DNA from: an uncultured Microcoleaceae cyanobacterium | GTDB lineage: Bacteria > Cyanobacteriota > Cyanobacteriia > Cyanobacteriales > Microcoleaceae | Assembly: GCA_938083405.1 (NCBI GenBank) | Contig: CALKCV010000197.1 | Location: forward strand, 1-10,308 | Reading direction: 5' to 3' | Length of the DNA stretch: 10,308 nucleotides | Shown: piece after piece, positions 1-6,284 of the stretch | Position numbering within the stretch: position 1 is the stretch's first letter | How the letters are laid out: every line of letters starts with the position of its first letter | The notes under the pieces: generated by a model | What the model saw: the letters and a program-made list of their open reading frames with translations, nothing else | What the model was told of the DNA's origin: nothing | The model's database searches: none | Made by a program: the position numbers and the translations under genes

Positions 1-58
1 GCGATTACTACGACAGTAGATTTATGGTTCTAGAACGCGAATTGTGACCCACTACCAA
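1..58. repeat. Dispersed palindromic repeat arm, inverted copy of 1505-1560
   Basis: The first 58 bases begin with GCGATTACTAC (1-11) and end with GACCCACTACCAA (46-58). The reverse complement of 1505-1560 begins and ends with the same two blocks at almost the same spacing, with a more divergent A/T-rich middle. A third, partial relative is the reverse complement of 6121-6165. This is therefore one arm of a dispersed repeat whose other half is probably off the left edge. No coding potential is seen. The remaining bases up to 102 hold only the ribosome binding site of the next gene (GAGAGGG, 91-97). Confidence 0.75.
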
Positions 59-102
59 AAGTTGAAAGACTGCAATCTTTAACCTTACTAGAGAGGGAAT
101 TA

Positions 103-1353
103 ATGTTAAATTCTAAGCGGGGCAAGGGGCCCATATTAAAAAGTTTAGCTATGGGGCTGGGAATAGTATTAACCTTGACGCTGTTCTTGGCCTTTTTTAG
201 TCCTCAAAGATCCCTAGCAAAAGATTCAAAGCCACAGGCAACCCAGAGGGCAAATTTACCTGTCGCTTTACTACAGCAACCCACTGGCCAAGAGCCGCAG
301 ACAAATACAACAGAAGAACTCCTGCTGAAATTGGGCAGCGAAGGCATTTTAGTAGAAGAATTACAAATCGAATTAAAACTACTGGGCTATTACCAAGAGG
401 AAATAGATGGCGTCTATGGAACTAATACAGAAATTGCCGTTTCGGAATTTCAAAAAGGTGTGGGTTTAGAACCGGATGGTATTGTTTCTGTTGGCGTTTG
501 GCAAAGCTTAAAAGGTTTAGAGTCCGGCAAGTCATTACCTCCAGCGCCGCTGAAAATGCCTCCAGACATTCAAAAGATTTTAGACAGGGGGGAACTGGTA
601 GTCGCCATGCGAGGAATTGATACTCCTCCTTTTTTTATGTACGATCAAAATAACAAATTATGCAGCGACGACCCTTCTACTTATGTCACAGACGAAAAAG
701 GAAAACTTTGCGGTTTGGATGTAGAAATAGCTATAGCGCTTGCAGATGGATTGGGAGTAAAACTTAGATTGGACCGCTCTCAAACAGATTTTAGTAAAGT
801 AGTTCGATTGGTATTCGATCGCCAAGCAGATTTAGCCATATCTAAATTAAGTATTAGTCCTAATAGAGCAACTAGACTGCGATTTTCTACGCCTTATGTG
901 AATATGCGGCGAGCTTTACTTGTCAATCGCGTTCTCCTGGCGCAACAGACTAAAAATCGCCGGGCTGTTGAGGCAATTAAGAATTTAGAAGGTAAAATCG
1001 GGGTAATTCAAAATACTACTTATCTTGAATTTGCTAAAAAGCTTTTTCCGAAGGCTACTCCCGTAGAATTTCCATCTTGGACGGGAGCGATCGAAGCAGT
1101 TGCTAGCGGCAATATTTTAGCTGCCTACCGCGATGAAATGGAAGTAAAAAAAATAGTTTTGAGCCAACCAAATACCGCTTTAAAAGTACAAACAGTTGCT
1201 CTGACAGATACCAAGGATTCAATAGCGGCGATCCTTCCTTGGGATAGCGAGCAATTATTAACTTTTGTCAATGTCGTTCTCGACACCAAAAACTTTAATT
1301 ATACAGTTGACGATTTGATTGAGAAATATCCGACAGTTTTTCAAAAGCAATAA
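103..1353 (+). CDS. Secreted peptidoglycan-binding / family-3 solute-binding protein
   Basis: This 416-residue protein has a basic N-terminus, a hydrophobic segment at about residues 15-32 and a possible signal-peptidase site after SLA (39), so it is probably exported or anchored in the periplasm. A low-complexity Q/T/P linker follows. Residues about 76-137 look like a PG_binding_1 domain (VEELQIELKLLGYY, then DGVYGTNTEIAVSEFQ). Residues about 155-410 look like a bacterial extracellular solute-binding family 3 domain: CGLDVEIAIALADGLGVKL, then ADLAISKLSISPNRATRLRF and STPYV, the usual polar-amino-acid type core. A good ribosome binding site (GAGAGGG, 91-97) lies 5 bases before the ATG. No ABC permease or ATPase gene is nearby; the next same-strand gene is an SDF symporter. 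The ligand is probably an amino acid or small carboxylate, but this is inferred from family only. A periplasmic sensor role is an alternative. Confidence 0.9.
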   Translation: MLNSKRGKGPILKSLAMGLGIVLTLTLFLAFFSPQRSLAKDSKPQATQRANLPVALLQQPTGQEPQTNTTEELLLKLGSEGILVEELQIELKLLGYYQEEIDGVYGTNTEIAVSEFQKGVGLEPDGIVSVGVWQSLKGLESGKSLPPAPLKMPPDIQKILDRGELVVAMRGIDTPPFFMYDQNNKLCSDDPSTYVTDEKGKLCGLDVEIAIALADGLGVKLRLDRSQTDFSKVVRLVFDRQADLAISKLSISPNRATRLRFSTPYVNMRRALLVNRVLLAQQTKNRRAVEAIKNLEGKIGVIQNTTYLEFAKKLFPKATPVEFPSWTGAIEAVASGNILAAYRDEMEVKKIVLSQPNTALKVQTVALTDTKDSIAAILPWDSEQLLTFVNVVLDTKNFNYTVDDLIEKYPTVFQKQ

Positions 1354-1357
1354 GGCA

Positions 1358-1503
1358 GCATCTCATGGGAGCATCCCAATTTTGAAGAAAACCAAAAGTT
1401 TAAGGCTTTTAGGCAACAGGCAACAGGCAACAGGCAACAGGGAAAAGAGCTTTTCTGTTGTCAAAAAGTATTTTTACAAATATGGGATGCTCCCGCATCT
1501 CAT
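1358..1503. repeat. Inverted repeat pair enclosing a heptamer tandem repeat
   Basis: GGGAGCATCCCA at 1367-1378 is matched by its exact reverse complement at 1483-1494. GCATCTCAT occurs directly at 1358-1366 and 1495-1503. Between the arms lie four tandem copies of GGCAACA (1412-1439), a heptameric short tandem repeat of the kind common in filamentous cyanobacteria. The arms remain loosely alignable inward as A/T-rich sequence, so this looks like two inverted copies of one dispersed repeat. Overlapping open frames on both strands are repeat translations and not called. The inner TGGGA-GCA-TCCCA hairpin (1366-1378), 13 bases after the preceding stop, could act as a weak terminator. Confidence 0.7.
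1412..1439. repeat. Heptanucleotide tandem repeat (GGCAACA)x4
   Basis: Four perfect head-to-tail copies of the 7-mer GGCAACA are followed by a partial fifth (GG). Heptamer short tandem repeats are typical of filamentous cyanobacteria and prone to copy-number change by slippage. It lies in the loop of the larger inverted repeat at 1358-1503. Confidence 0.85.
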
Positions 1504-1549
1504 ATTGGTAGTGGGTCGCAAATAGTGTTTTAAAGTTCAAATCTTTTTT

Positions 1550-1605
1550 GTAGTAATCGCAGAGCGCGATTAATATCGATATTAATCGCGCTCTGCGATT
1601 GCTAC
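1550..1605. repeat. 56-bp near-perfect palindrome
   Basis: The centre is between 1577 and 1578 (TATCGATA). Pairing outward, 23 consecutive base pairs match, then one T-G wobble (1554/1601), then four more pairs to 1550/1605. There is essentially no loop, so the DNA could extrude as a cruciform or the RNA could fold into a hairpin of about 28 bp. It ends 39 bases before the symporter start codon, so any transcript reading through would place this stem in the 5' leader. The outer sequence GTAGTAATCGC is shared with the repeats at 1-11 (inverted) and 6155-6165. Confidence 0.9.
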
Positions 1606-1644
1606 CAAGAGTCACTACACAAGTAAAATTTCGGAAAATTAATA

Positions 1645-2973
1645 ATGAATTCACGAAAAAAAACAAATTCTTTTTCTATTGTCAATTTGTTAAGAAATCC
1701 GTGGCTGCTTCTATTTAGCTTTTTTATTGGTGCAATTATTGGCTTATTCCAACCTGCTTTTGCAACTATTATCGCCCCTTTAGGGCGATTGTACTTATTG
1801 CTTTTAAAGATGTGCGTTTTGCCCATCTTAATATCAGCAATTACCACGAGCATAGCCCGTCTGATGACTAAAAAAGGTGCTGGAGTTTACATCAAACGAA
1901 TTCTCATTGTTTTCCCAGCAATGCAAGTGGCACTTAGCATTTTCGCAGTCATCCTGGCACATATTACCCGCGCGGGAAATAATCTTAATTCAAAAACTTT
2001 AGAAAGCCTCGGAGTTTTGGTAAATAAATCGGGCATCGATCTAGAAATTTCCATTAGCGGTCCCATTCCTATAGAAGAAGAACCTCCCGCTTTGAGCGAA
2101 TTTATCTTTAATTTGGTGCCGGATAATATCTTTGATGCTCTCAGCGAAGGGGATACTTTAAAGGTTTTGTTTTTCTCAATTGTTTTTGGTATTTTTGTGG
2201 GAATACAGGAGAAGAAAAGCCACAAGCCAGCATCTATTTTAGATGTTTTTGAAAATACTTATCAAGCCTTTAATAAATTGATATTTTCTCTGACATTATT
2301 ATTGCCTTTCGCCCTGTGCAGTCTCATAGCATATCAGGTTGCTAAAACCGGTTTAAATGTGGTGTTGGCGATGATAAGTTTTGTGGTGACGGGTTTAATA
2401 GCCTTTCTGCTGATTTACCTGATTAATACTCCCATAATTTGGTGGCGATCGCGCAATTCTCCCCTATACGTCCTCTCCAGTATCAAGGAACCAACCATTC
2501 TCGCCCTAGCTACTAGCAACGCCCTAGTTTGCTTGCCTTCTTCTATCTCAGCCCTCAGCGACTCCCTCAAGTTCAACCGCGAAACAACCGATCTCATAGT
2601 TCCCCTAACCATCACCATCGGTCGTTTCGGACAAATCGTCTATTTTGCCCTCGCCAGCGAGTTTGTGGTTCAACTCTACGATCGCGATTTGGGACTCGGG
2701 GGTGCTTTGATTATTGTCGCGGGCTCGATTTTGGCGGGGATGGCGAGTTCTGGTGCCACTGGTATTGTTACTCTAACCATGCTTGGCATTGTTTTGCAAC
2801 CTTTGGGACTGCCCCTGGAAGCGGTTTTAGTTTTGTTTATCGCCATCGACCCGATTATGGACCCCTTCCGAACTATGTGCAACGTCCATACTGGTATGGC
2901 AGCTACGGCTTTAATTGCCGATCGCGATACCGATGAGAAATCGGCGATCGCAAAAGACTGGGTAGCGAGTTAG
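1645..2973 (+). CDS. Divergent dicarboxylate/amino-acid:cation symporter (SDF family)
   Basis: This 442-residue inner-membrane protein has many hydrophobic segments (about 17-37, 44-70, 84-106, 172-188, 211-231, 237-262) and the C-terminal re-entrant core of the SDF/DAACS family (GltP, GltPh). Hairpin 1 aligns around residues 285-302 (ALATSNALVCLPSSIS). Hairpin 2 is about 364-392 (AGMASSGATGIVTLTML then PLGLPLEAV). The last helix reads IDPIMDPFRTMCNV (401-414) and keeps the D, R-T and N-V positions that bind substrate and sodium in family members. The helix-7 signature NMDGT is absent, replaced by TIGRFGQ (324-330), so substrate and coupling ion cannot be assumed. Length is normal. No strong ribosome binding site is seen; the ATG at 1645 is the first in frame. 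The last 16 bases are duplicated downstream at 3057-3072. It lies 291 bp after a solute-binding protein gene on the same strand, suggesting a possible partner. Confidence 0.88.
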   Translation: MNSRKKTNSFSIVNLLRNPWLLLFSFFIGAIIGLFQPAFATIIAPLGRLYLLLLKMCVLPILISAITTSIARLMTKKGAGVYIKRILIVFPAMQVALSIFAVILAHITRAGNNLNSKTLESLGVLVNKSGIDLEISISGPIPIEEEPPALSEFIFNLVPDNIFDALSEGDTLKVLFFSIVFGIFVGIQEKKSHKPASILDVFENTYQAFNKLIFSLTLLLPFALCSLIAYQVAKTGLNVVLAMISFVVTGLIAFLLIYLINTPIIWWRSRNSPLYVLSSIKEPTILALATSNALVCLPSSISALSDSLKFNRETTDLIVPLTITIGRFGQIVYFALASEFVVQLYDRDLGLGGALIIVAGSILAGMASSGATGIVTLTMLGIVLQPLGLPLEAVLVLFIAIDPIMDPFRTMCNVHTGMAATALIADRDTDEKSAIAKDWVAS

Positions 2974-3155
2974 ATTGAGGGACAGGCATCTTGCCTGTCC
3001 TACCGTAGAACAGGCATCTTGCCTGTTCGGGCATCTTGCCTGTTCGGGCATCTTGCCTGGGTAGCGAGTTAGATTGAGGGACAGGCATCTTGCCTGTCCT
3101 ACCGTAGAACAGGCATCTTGCCTGTTCGGGCATCTGGCCTGTTCGGGCATCTTGC
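2958..3155. repeat. 99-bp tandem duplication including the symporter stop codon
   Basis: Bases 2958-3056 and 3057-3155 are identical except T3037/G3136. The unit begins inside the symporter gene, covers its last 16 bases including the TAG stop, and runs through the hairpin repeats downstream. Because 99 is divisible by three, the duplicated end stays in the same reading frame as the gene. The near identity suggests a recent event. Confidence 0.95.
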
Positions 3156-3158
3156 CCG
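2980..3158. repeat. Cluster of GGCATCTTGCC hairpin repeats between convergent genes
   Basis: Short palindromes based on CAGGCA-TCT-TGCCTG are packed here. Examples are a 9-bp stem at 2980-2988/2992-3000, another 9-bp stem at 3008-3016/3020-3028, their copies in the second 99-bp unit, and a 6-bp stem at 3144-3149/3153-3158, just beyond the threonine synthase stop. The stems are symmetric, so they could slow transcription from both convergent genes, but none has a clear T-tract and I do not call a classical terminator. Open frames through this region on the minus strand translate to repeated RTGKMPVPQ-like peptides and are not called as genes. Confidence 0.85.
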
Positions 3159-3167
3159 TTCCCAAGC

Positions 3168-4358
3168 TTACCAATTGCTTATAATCTTCTCTTCCACCGG
3201 ATAAGTATGCCCGGAACAATTCACAACTACGACCTCATCGGGCTCTATCCAACCCGATCGCGCCAGCTTCATCAGTCCGGCAAAAGTAACCGCCGTAGCC
3301 GGTTCTACGGAGATGCCCTCAGTAGTGGCTAACAACCGAGTCATCTCGTAAGCTTCCTCGTCCGTCGCCACCTCCATGGCCCCACCATTTTCCTGCAGGA
3401 TATCGTAAAGCAACTCGTAGGCGCGACCGGGGTTGCCCGTTGCCAGAGTGGCGATCGCCGTCTGCGGATTTTCCACCGGAGTTGCTTTTGGTTGTCGGTT
3501 TTTAAAAGCATTCACCATCGGGGCGCAACCGGCAGATTGAATTAGCCCGATCGCCGGCACCAGATCCGCCAAACCGATGGCCGCCAATTCCTCAAAACCT
3601 TTAGCAACCCCAATGGGGCCCATCCCCCCGCTGACTCCCTGAAAATACCAATCTGGAGACTGCCACTGAAGTTGTTCGGCTATCTCAAAAGCCATAGTCT
3701 TCATGCTTTCCACGCCGGCAAAGGTTTTGATACCCGCATCCAAAAACAAATTTTTGCTTTGAGCAAAATCCGCTGCCGCCGCCTTCGCTTCGTCGTAAGT
3801 GCCGTCAATTTTAATAATTTCGGCACCGCAGACTGCCGCTTCCCGAATTTTTTCTGCTGGGACGAGTTTGGGGAAGAAAACCCATAATTTAATGCCGGCG
3901 CGGGCGGCGTAGGCCGAGTAGGCGATCGCCACGTTACCAGTGGAAGCGAGGACTAATTCTTTGATGCCTCTTTCCTTCATTACCGAAATTGCTACGGATG
4001 CCTGCCGGTCTTTAAACGAGCCGGTGGGCCCTTGTCGTTCGTCTTTGAGGTAGAGATTTTTTAGACCCATCTTCTCCCCCAGTCGTCGGGCGCGAGTTAG
4101 GGGAGTGTAACCTTCCCCCAGACTGACGATATTCTTAGGGTCTAATACTGGCAGCAATTCCCGGTAGCGCCAGAGGTTGGCTTCTCTTGTTGAGATTTGT
4201 TGCTGCCAGTCCGACTGGGACAATAGATCGAGATTGTATTCTGCTTGAAGGATCTTCGCGCCGCAGTTGGGACACTCGCTGAGGAGTTGGGAATATGGCG
4301 TTATAGTTCCGCAGCTAGTACATTTTAGGTCGATTTTCTTGCTTGAGTTTTGCAACAT
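3168..4358 (-). CDS. thrC: Threonine synthase
   Basis: This 396-residue cytosolic enzyme converts O-phospho-L-homoserine to L-threonine and phosphate using pyridoxal phosphate, the last step of threonine synthesis. The N-terminus has a zinc-ribbon-like pair of CxxC motifs (C13/C16 and C29/C32). Fold-type II PLP motifs follow: SLGEGYTPL (79-87), GSFKDR (113-118) with Lys116 as the expected PLP lysine, ASTGNVA (138-144), the glycine-rich phosphate loop GVSGGMGPIG (241-250), EGISVEPATA (347-356) and VNCSGH near the C-terminus. Length and order fit threonine synthase. The ATG at 4358 places the zinc ribbon at the N-terminus as expected; no strong ribosome binding site is visible. It is convergent with the symporter and separated from upstream DUF2301 by a repeat-filled spacer, so it is probably a single-gene unit. 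A paralogue such as cysteate synthase is less likely. Confidence 0.93.
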   Translation of the reverse strand: MLQNSSKKIDLKCTSCGTITPYSQLLSECPNCGAKILQAEYNLDLLSQSDWQQQISTREANLWRYRELLPVLDPKNIVSLGEGYTPLTRARRLGEKMGLKNLYLKDERQGPTGSFKDRQASVAISVMKERGIKELVLASTGNVAIAYSAYAARAGIKLWVFFPKLVPAEKIREAAVCGAEIIKIDGTYDEAKAAAADFAQSKNLFLDAGIKTFAGVESMKTMAFEIAEQLQWQSPDWYFQGVSGGMGPIGVAKGFEELAAIGLADLVPAIGLIQSAGCAPMVNAFKNRQPKATPVENPQTAIATLATGNPGRAYELLYDILQENGGAMEVATDEEAYEMTRLLATTEGISVEPATAVTFAGLMKLARSGWIEPDEVVVVNCSGHTYPVEEKIISNW

Positions 4359-4666
4359 TTGAAATTTCTGCGCTTTTACGAGTCTTTACTAGATCGTTAT
4401 CGCTTTGAAGTATTGGCTATCGGGAAATTCTCCCTATCTATTCGCAGTCCAGAAACCGGGTTTCTTAGGTCAATACCTTCGCCATTTTTCTTGTAGGTTG
4501 GGTGCCGCGTAGCGTAACCCAACATAAACGCAAGCGTGCGCCCAACGAAGATGTTGGGTTTCGCTGCCCTTGACCCAACCTACGAATAGTATTTTTTATT
4601 TTGGCGAAGGTATTGTTCAAAAAACCCGGTTTCTTAATTCGTTGGCGAGTCTATTCAACTTACCTA
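4359..4666. repeat. 308-bp spacer holding a nested fold-back repeat (4451-4637)
   Basis: No gene is seen. From outside inward: palindromic AGAAACCGGGTTTCTT at 4451-4466 is opposed by AAACCCGGTTTCTT at 4623-4636. CAATACCTTCGCCA at 4471-4484 is matched by its exact reverse complement at 4602-4615. GTAGGTTGGGT at 4493-4503 is matched by ACCCAACCTAC at 4573-4583. AACCCAACA at 4516-4524 is matched by TGTTGGGTT at 4552-4560. The result is a composite element able to fold back along most of its length. 4359-4450 probably contains the threonine synthase promoter and leader, but no consensus boxes stand out. Confidence 0.85.
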
Positions 4667-5332
4667 TTACCCATTACTCGTTACTTCTTTTTTTTGCAGA
4701 TATTCAAATACGCTTTTATCGCCAATATCTGGGGGAATGGCTTGCACCAATTTCCGCACTCCAAATATGATAAATAGCGTCGCCCAAGATATTAGCAAAA
4801 ACCTTTCCATATTAACTGGCAAAATACCTACCATCCGACCTAGTAACAAAGAAGGAACTATGAGGGTTAAGAATTTAGTTTCTAGGCGATCGAAACAGAA
4901 AGCTTCTTTAAAATAAATTCCTGTCAAAGCAGCGAAGGTAAAACCTACGCCGAAGATAGTCGCTGGATTATTGTAAACTGTTAGAACGAGAGGTTCCGGG
5001 TTTTGAATGGCCAAAACAAGGGCGGCAACAACTCCGACCGCCCAAAAGAGTTGGAGGAGTCGGTGGAGGCTGGCCATATAAATATGGATCGTAGCCAAAG
5101 CAACTCCCAGGGCCAAACAAAAACAGGCATACAAGGGAGTTAATGCTTGTAAAACGCCTTGGTTACTACCTTTCCAGAGGACGAGGGCGCTGCCAAGGGC
5201 AAAACACAGGGCGGCCAGCATTAAGCTGCTGCGGTAGATAATAACGCCCTGGCGATCGCTCTTCGTAATGGTAAACTCGCCGAACTGTCCTTGATAGACT
5301 GGAGGCTGCGATGAGTCTGCTAATTGTGTCAT
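4667..5332 (-). CDS. DUF2301-type integral membrane protein
   Basis: This 221-residue protein has a soluble N-terminus of about 33 residues and roughly six hydrophobic segments (about 35-53, 62-83, 94-110, 122-142, 153-170, 176-195), so it is an integral membrane protein. The stretch TGIYFKEAFCFDRLETKF (137-154) resembles the conserved core I associate with the cyanobacterial DUF2301 family, whose function is unknown to me. A clear ribosome binding site (AGGAG on the minus strand, 5342-5346) lies 9 bases before the start, supporting the ATG at 5332. The extreme C-terminus (VTSNG) may vary because it runs into the repeat-bearing spacer. It is divergent from the CcbP-like gene across 109 bp, which could hold promoters for both. 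Confidence 0.8.
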   Translation of the reverse strand: MTQLADSSQPPVYQGQFGEFTITKSDRQGVIIYRSSLMLAALCFALGSALVLWKGSNQGVLQALTPLYACFCLALGVALATIHIYMASLHRLLQLFWAVGVVAALVLAIQNPEPLVLTVYNNPATIFGVGFTFAALTGIYFKEAFCFDRLETKFLTLIVPSLLLGRMVGILPVNMERFLLISWATLFIIFGVRKLVQAIPPDIGDKSVFEYLQKKEVTSNG

Positions 5333-5345
5333 AATTGTTTGCTCC

Positions 5346-5375
5346 TAAATCGCTTGCTTCTAAATTGCTTGCTTC
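5346..5375. repeat. 15-bp tandem repeat in divergent promoter region
   Basis: TAAATCGCTTGCTTC (5346-5360) is followed immediately by TAAATTGCTTGCTTC (5361-5375), differing at one position. It lies in the 109-bp gap between the divergent DUF2301 and CcbP-like genes and partly overlaps the DUF2301 ribosome binding site, so a change in copy number would lengthen that leader. A regulatory role is possible but not shown. Confidence 0.7.
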
Positions 5376-5441
5376 CAAACAAGCTTTCATTAGTATTTTT
5401 TAACTATACTTTAGTTATAACGAATATCGAGGAATCATGTC

Positions 5442-6095
5442 ATGGCTAAATCTAAAAATCAACCAAATAAAAATAAGTCGCAGCTAGATATCGAGCGTCT
5501 TAAGCCGCTTAAAATTGAAGAAACTATAGAAAAAAAGCCCCCCAGAAGTAGCACAAAATTAGATAGCGTGCTTGCAAATCTAGGCAGTAAGATTTTGGAT
5601 CTGAAAGTGGGGAAAATGAATATGGGTTCTCTGGAATTTGACTTCGATTTCTTAGACGACGAAGACTTCGACGAAGAATTTGAGGAGTATCTGCAGGAGG
5701 TTTTAGGGACGGAGAATATTGAAGTTAACAAAACTAATTTAAAAAAATATTTTAATTACTTAAAGAAAAACCTGAAAATGCCTTGTTTGGTAACGGGAAT
5801 AGACGTGCTAGATGAGGAAGACGATCCCGAACTCGATAGTGGTACAAAGAAGGACAATGTCTCTGTCAGTATGCTCGCTGAAGATGACATTTATAATATT
5901 GTTGAATTCAATAACCATTTACACGATCTATATGGCATTCTAGTAGAAGTGGAATCGGCTCGGGTAACTCGGCTAAGACGAACGAAAAATAAAGAAAGGT
6001 TGACCGTGCCCCTAGCTCAATTAGAAGTATTGGACCCGGACTCGCCTAATTACGAATTGTTGGATAATTATTCGATTTGGTTTTTTAGCGAATAG
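5442..6095 (+). CDS. CcbP-like putative calcium-binding protein with charged extension
   Basis: This 217-residue soluble protein has no signal peptide or membrane segment. Residues about 95-217 resemble the cyanobacterial calcium-binding CcbP family: YFNYLKKNLKMPCLVTGIDV, an acidic DEEDDPELD loop (124-132), and an ending of the form LTVPLAQLEVLDPDSPNYELL followed by DNYSIWF. Family members bind calcium through acidic surface residues; CcbP is known from Anabaena as a small protein linked to heterocyst calcium control. Here about 95 extra N-terminal residues precede it: a basic, K-rich part (1-50) and a strongly acidic part (64-83, rich in D, E and F). The start at 5442 has GAGGA at 5429-5433 eight bases upstream; an ATG at 5437 is out of frame. 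Family assignment is from pattern memory; function in this organism is inferred. Confidence 0.68.
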   Translation: MAKSKNQPNKNKSQLDIERLKPLKIEETIEKKPPRSSTKLDSVLANLGSKILDLKVGKMNMGSLEFDFDFLDDEDFDEEFEEYLQEVLGTENIEVNKTNLKKYFNYLKKNLKMPCLVTGIDVLDEEDDPELDSGTKKDNVSVSMLAEDDIYNIVEFNNHLHDLYGILVEVESARVTRLRRTKNKERLTVPLAQLEVLDPDSPNYELLDNYSIWFFSE

Positions 6096-6103
6096 TAATA
6101 ATG

Positions 6104-6272
6104 GTTAGTTGTTAGTTGTTAGTGGAGCAGTGTTTGAACGTCAAAATCTTGTTCGTAGTAATCGCTAATCGCTAATTATCTATATCAATCGCTTTAGCGA
6201 TTACTACGAGCGTTCGCTACATCTTTAGCACTACCACAACTAACAATTAACAACTAACAATTAACAACTAAC
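6104..6272. repeat. Fold-back repeat bounded by inverted heptamer arrays
   Basis: The left edge carries nearly three copies of GTTAGTT (6104-6123). The right edge carries the complementary heptamers AACTAAC/AATTAAC in a 14-base period (6238-6272). Inside, CGTAGTAATCGCTAA (6154-6168) is matched exactly by its reverse complement at 6194-6208. The inner arm and its flank (6131-6165) resemble 1526-1560, linking this element to the palindrome upstream of the symporter. It fills the spacer between the convergent CcbP-like and Ycf23 genes. No gene is seen in 6096-6284. Confidence 0.82.
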
Positions 6273-6284
6273 GAGATCGCGATC

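Noticed and set aside
1050..1068. Shared KATPVE peptide in the solute-binding protein and threonine synthase (residues 291-296 of the latter)
   Set aside because: The DNA around the two sites is not similar and each fits its own family context, so chance is the best explanation.
1319..1666. Open frames on both strands across the spacer after the solute-binding protein
   Set aside because: They run through inverted repeats and heptamers, overlap real genes and lack ribosome binding sites and family features.
2980..3158. Clustered short palindromes resembling a CRISPR array
   Set aside because: Spacing is irregular and explained by hairpin repeats plus one 99-bp duplication; there are no unique spacers.
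2903..3219. Minus-strand open frames encoding RTGKMPVPQ-like peptide repeats
   Set aside because: They are translations of the hairpin repeats, overlap two real genes, and have no start signal.
4570..4770. 66-codon plus-strand open frame
   Set aside because: It begins in a repeat and ends inside the DUF2301 gene on the opposite strand; no ribosome binding site.
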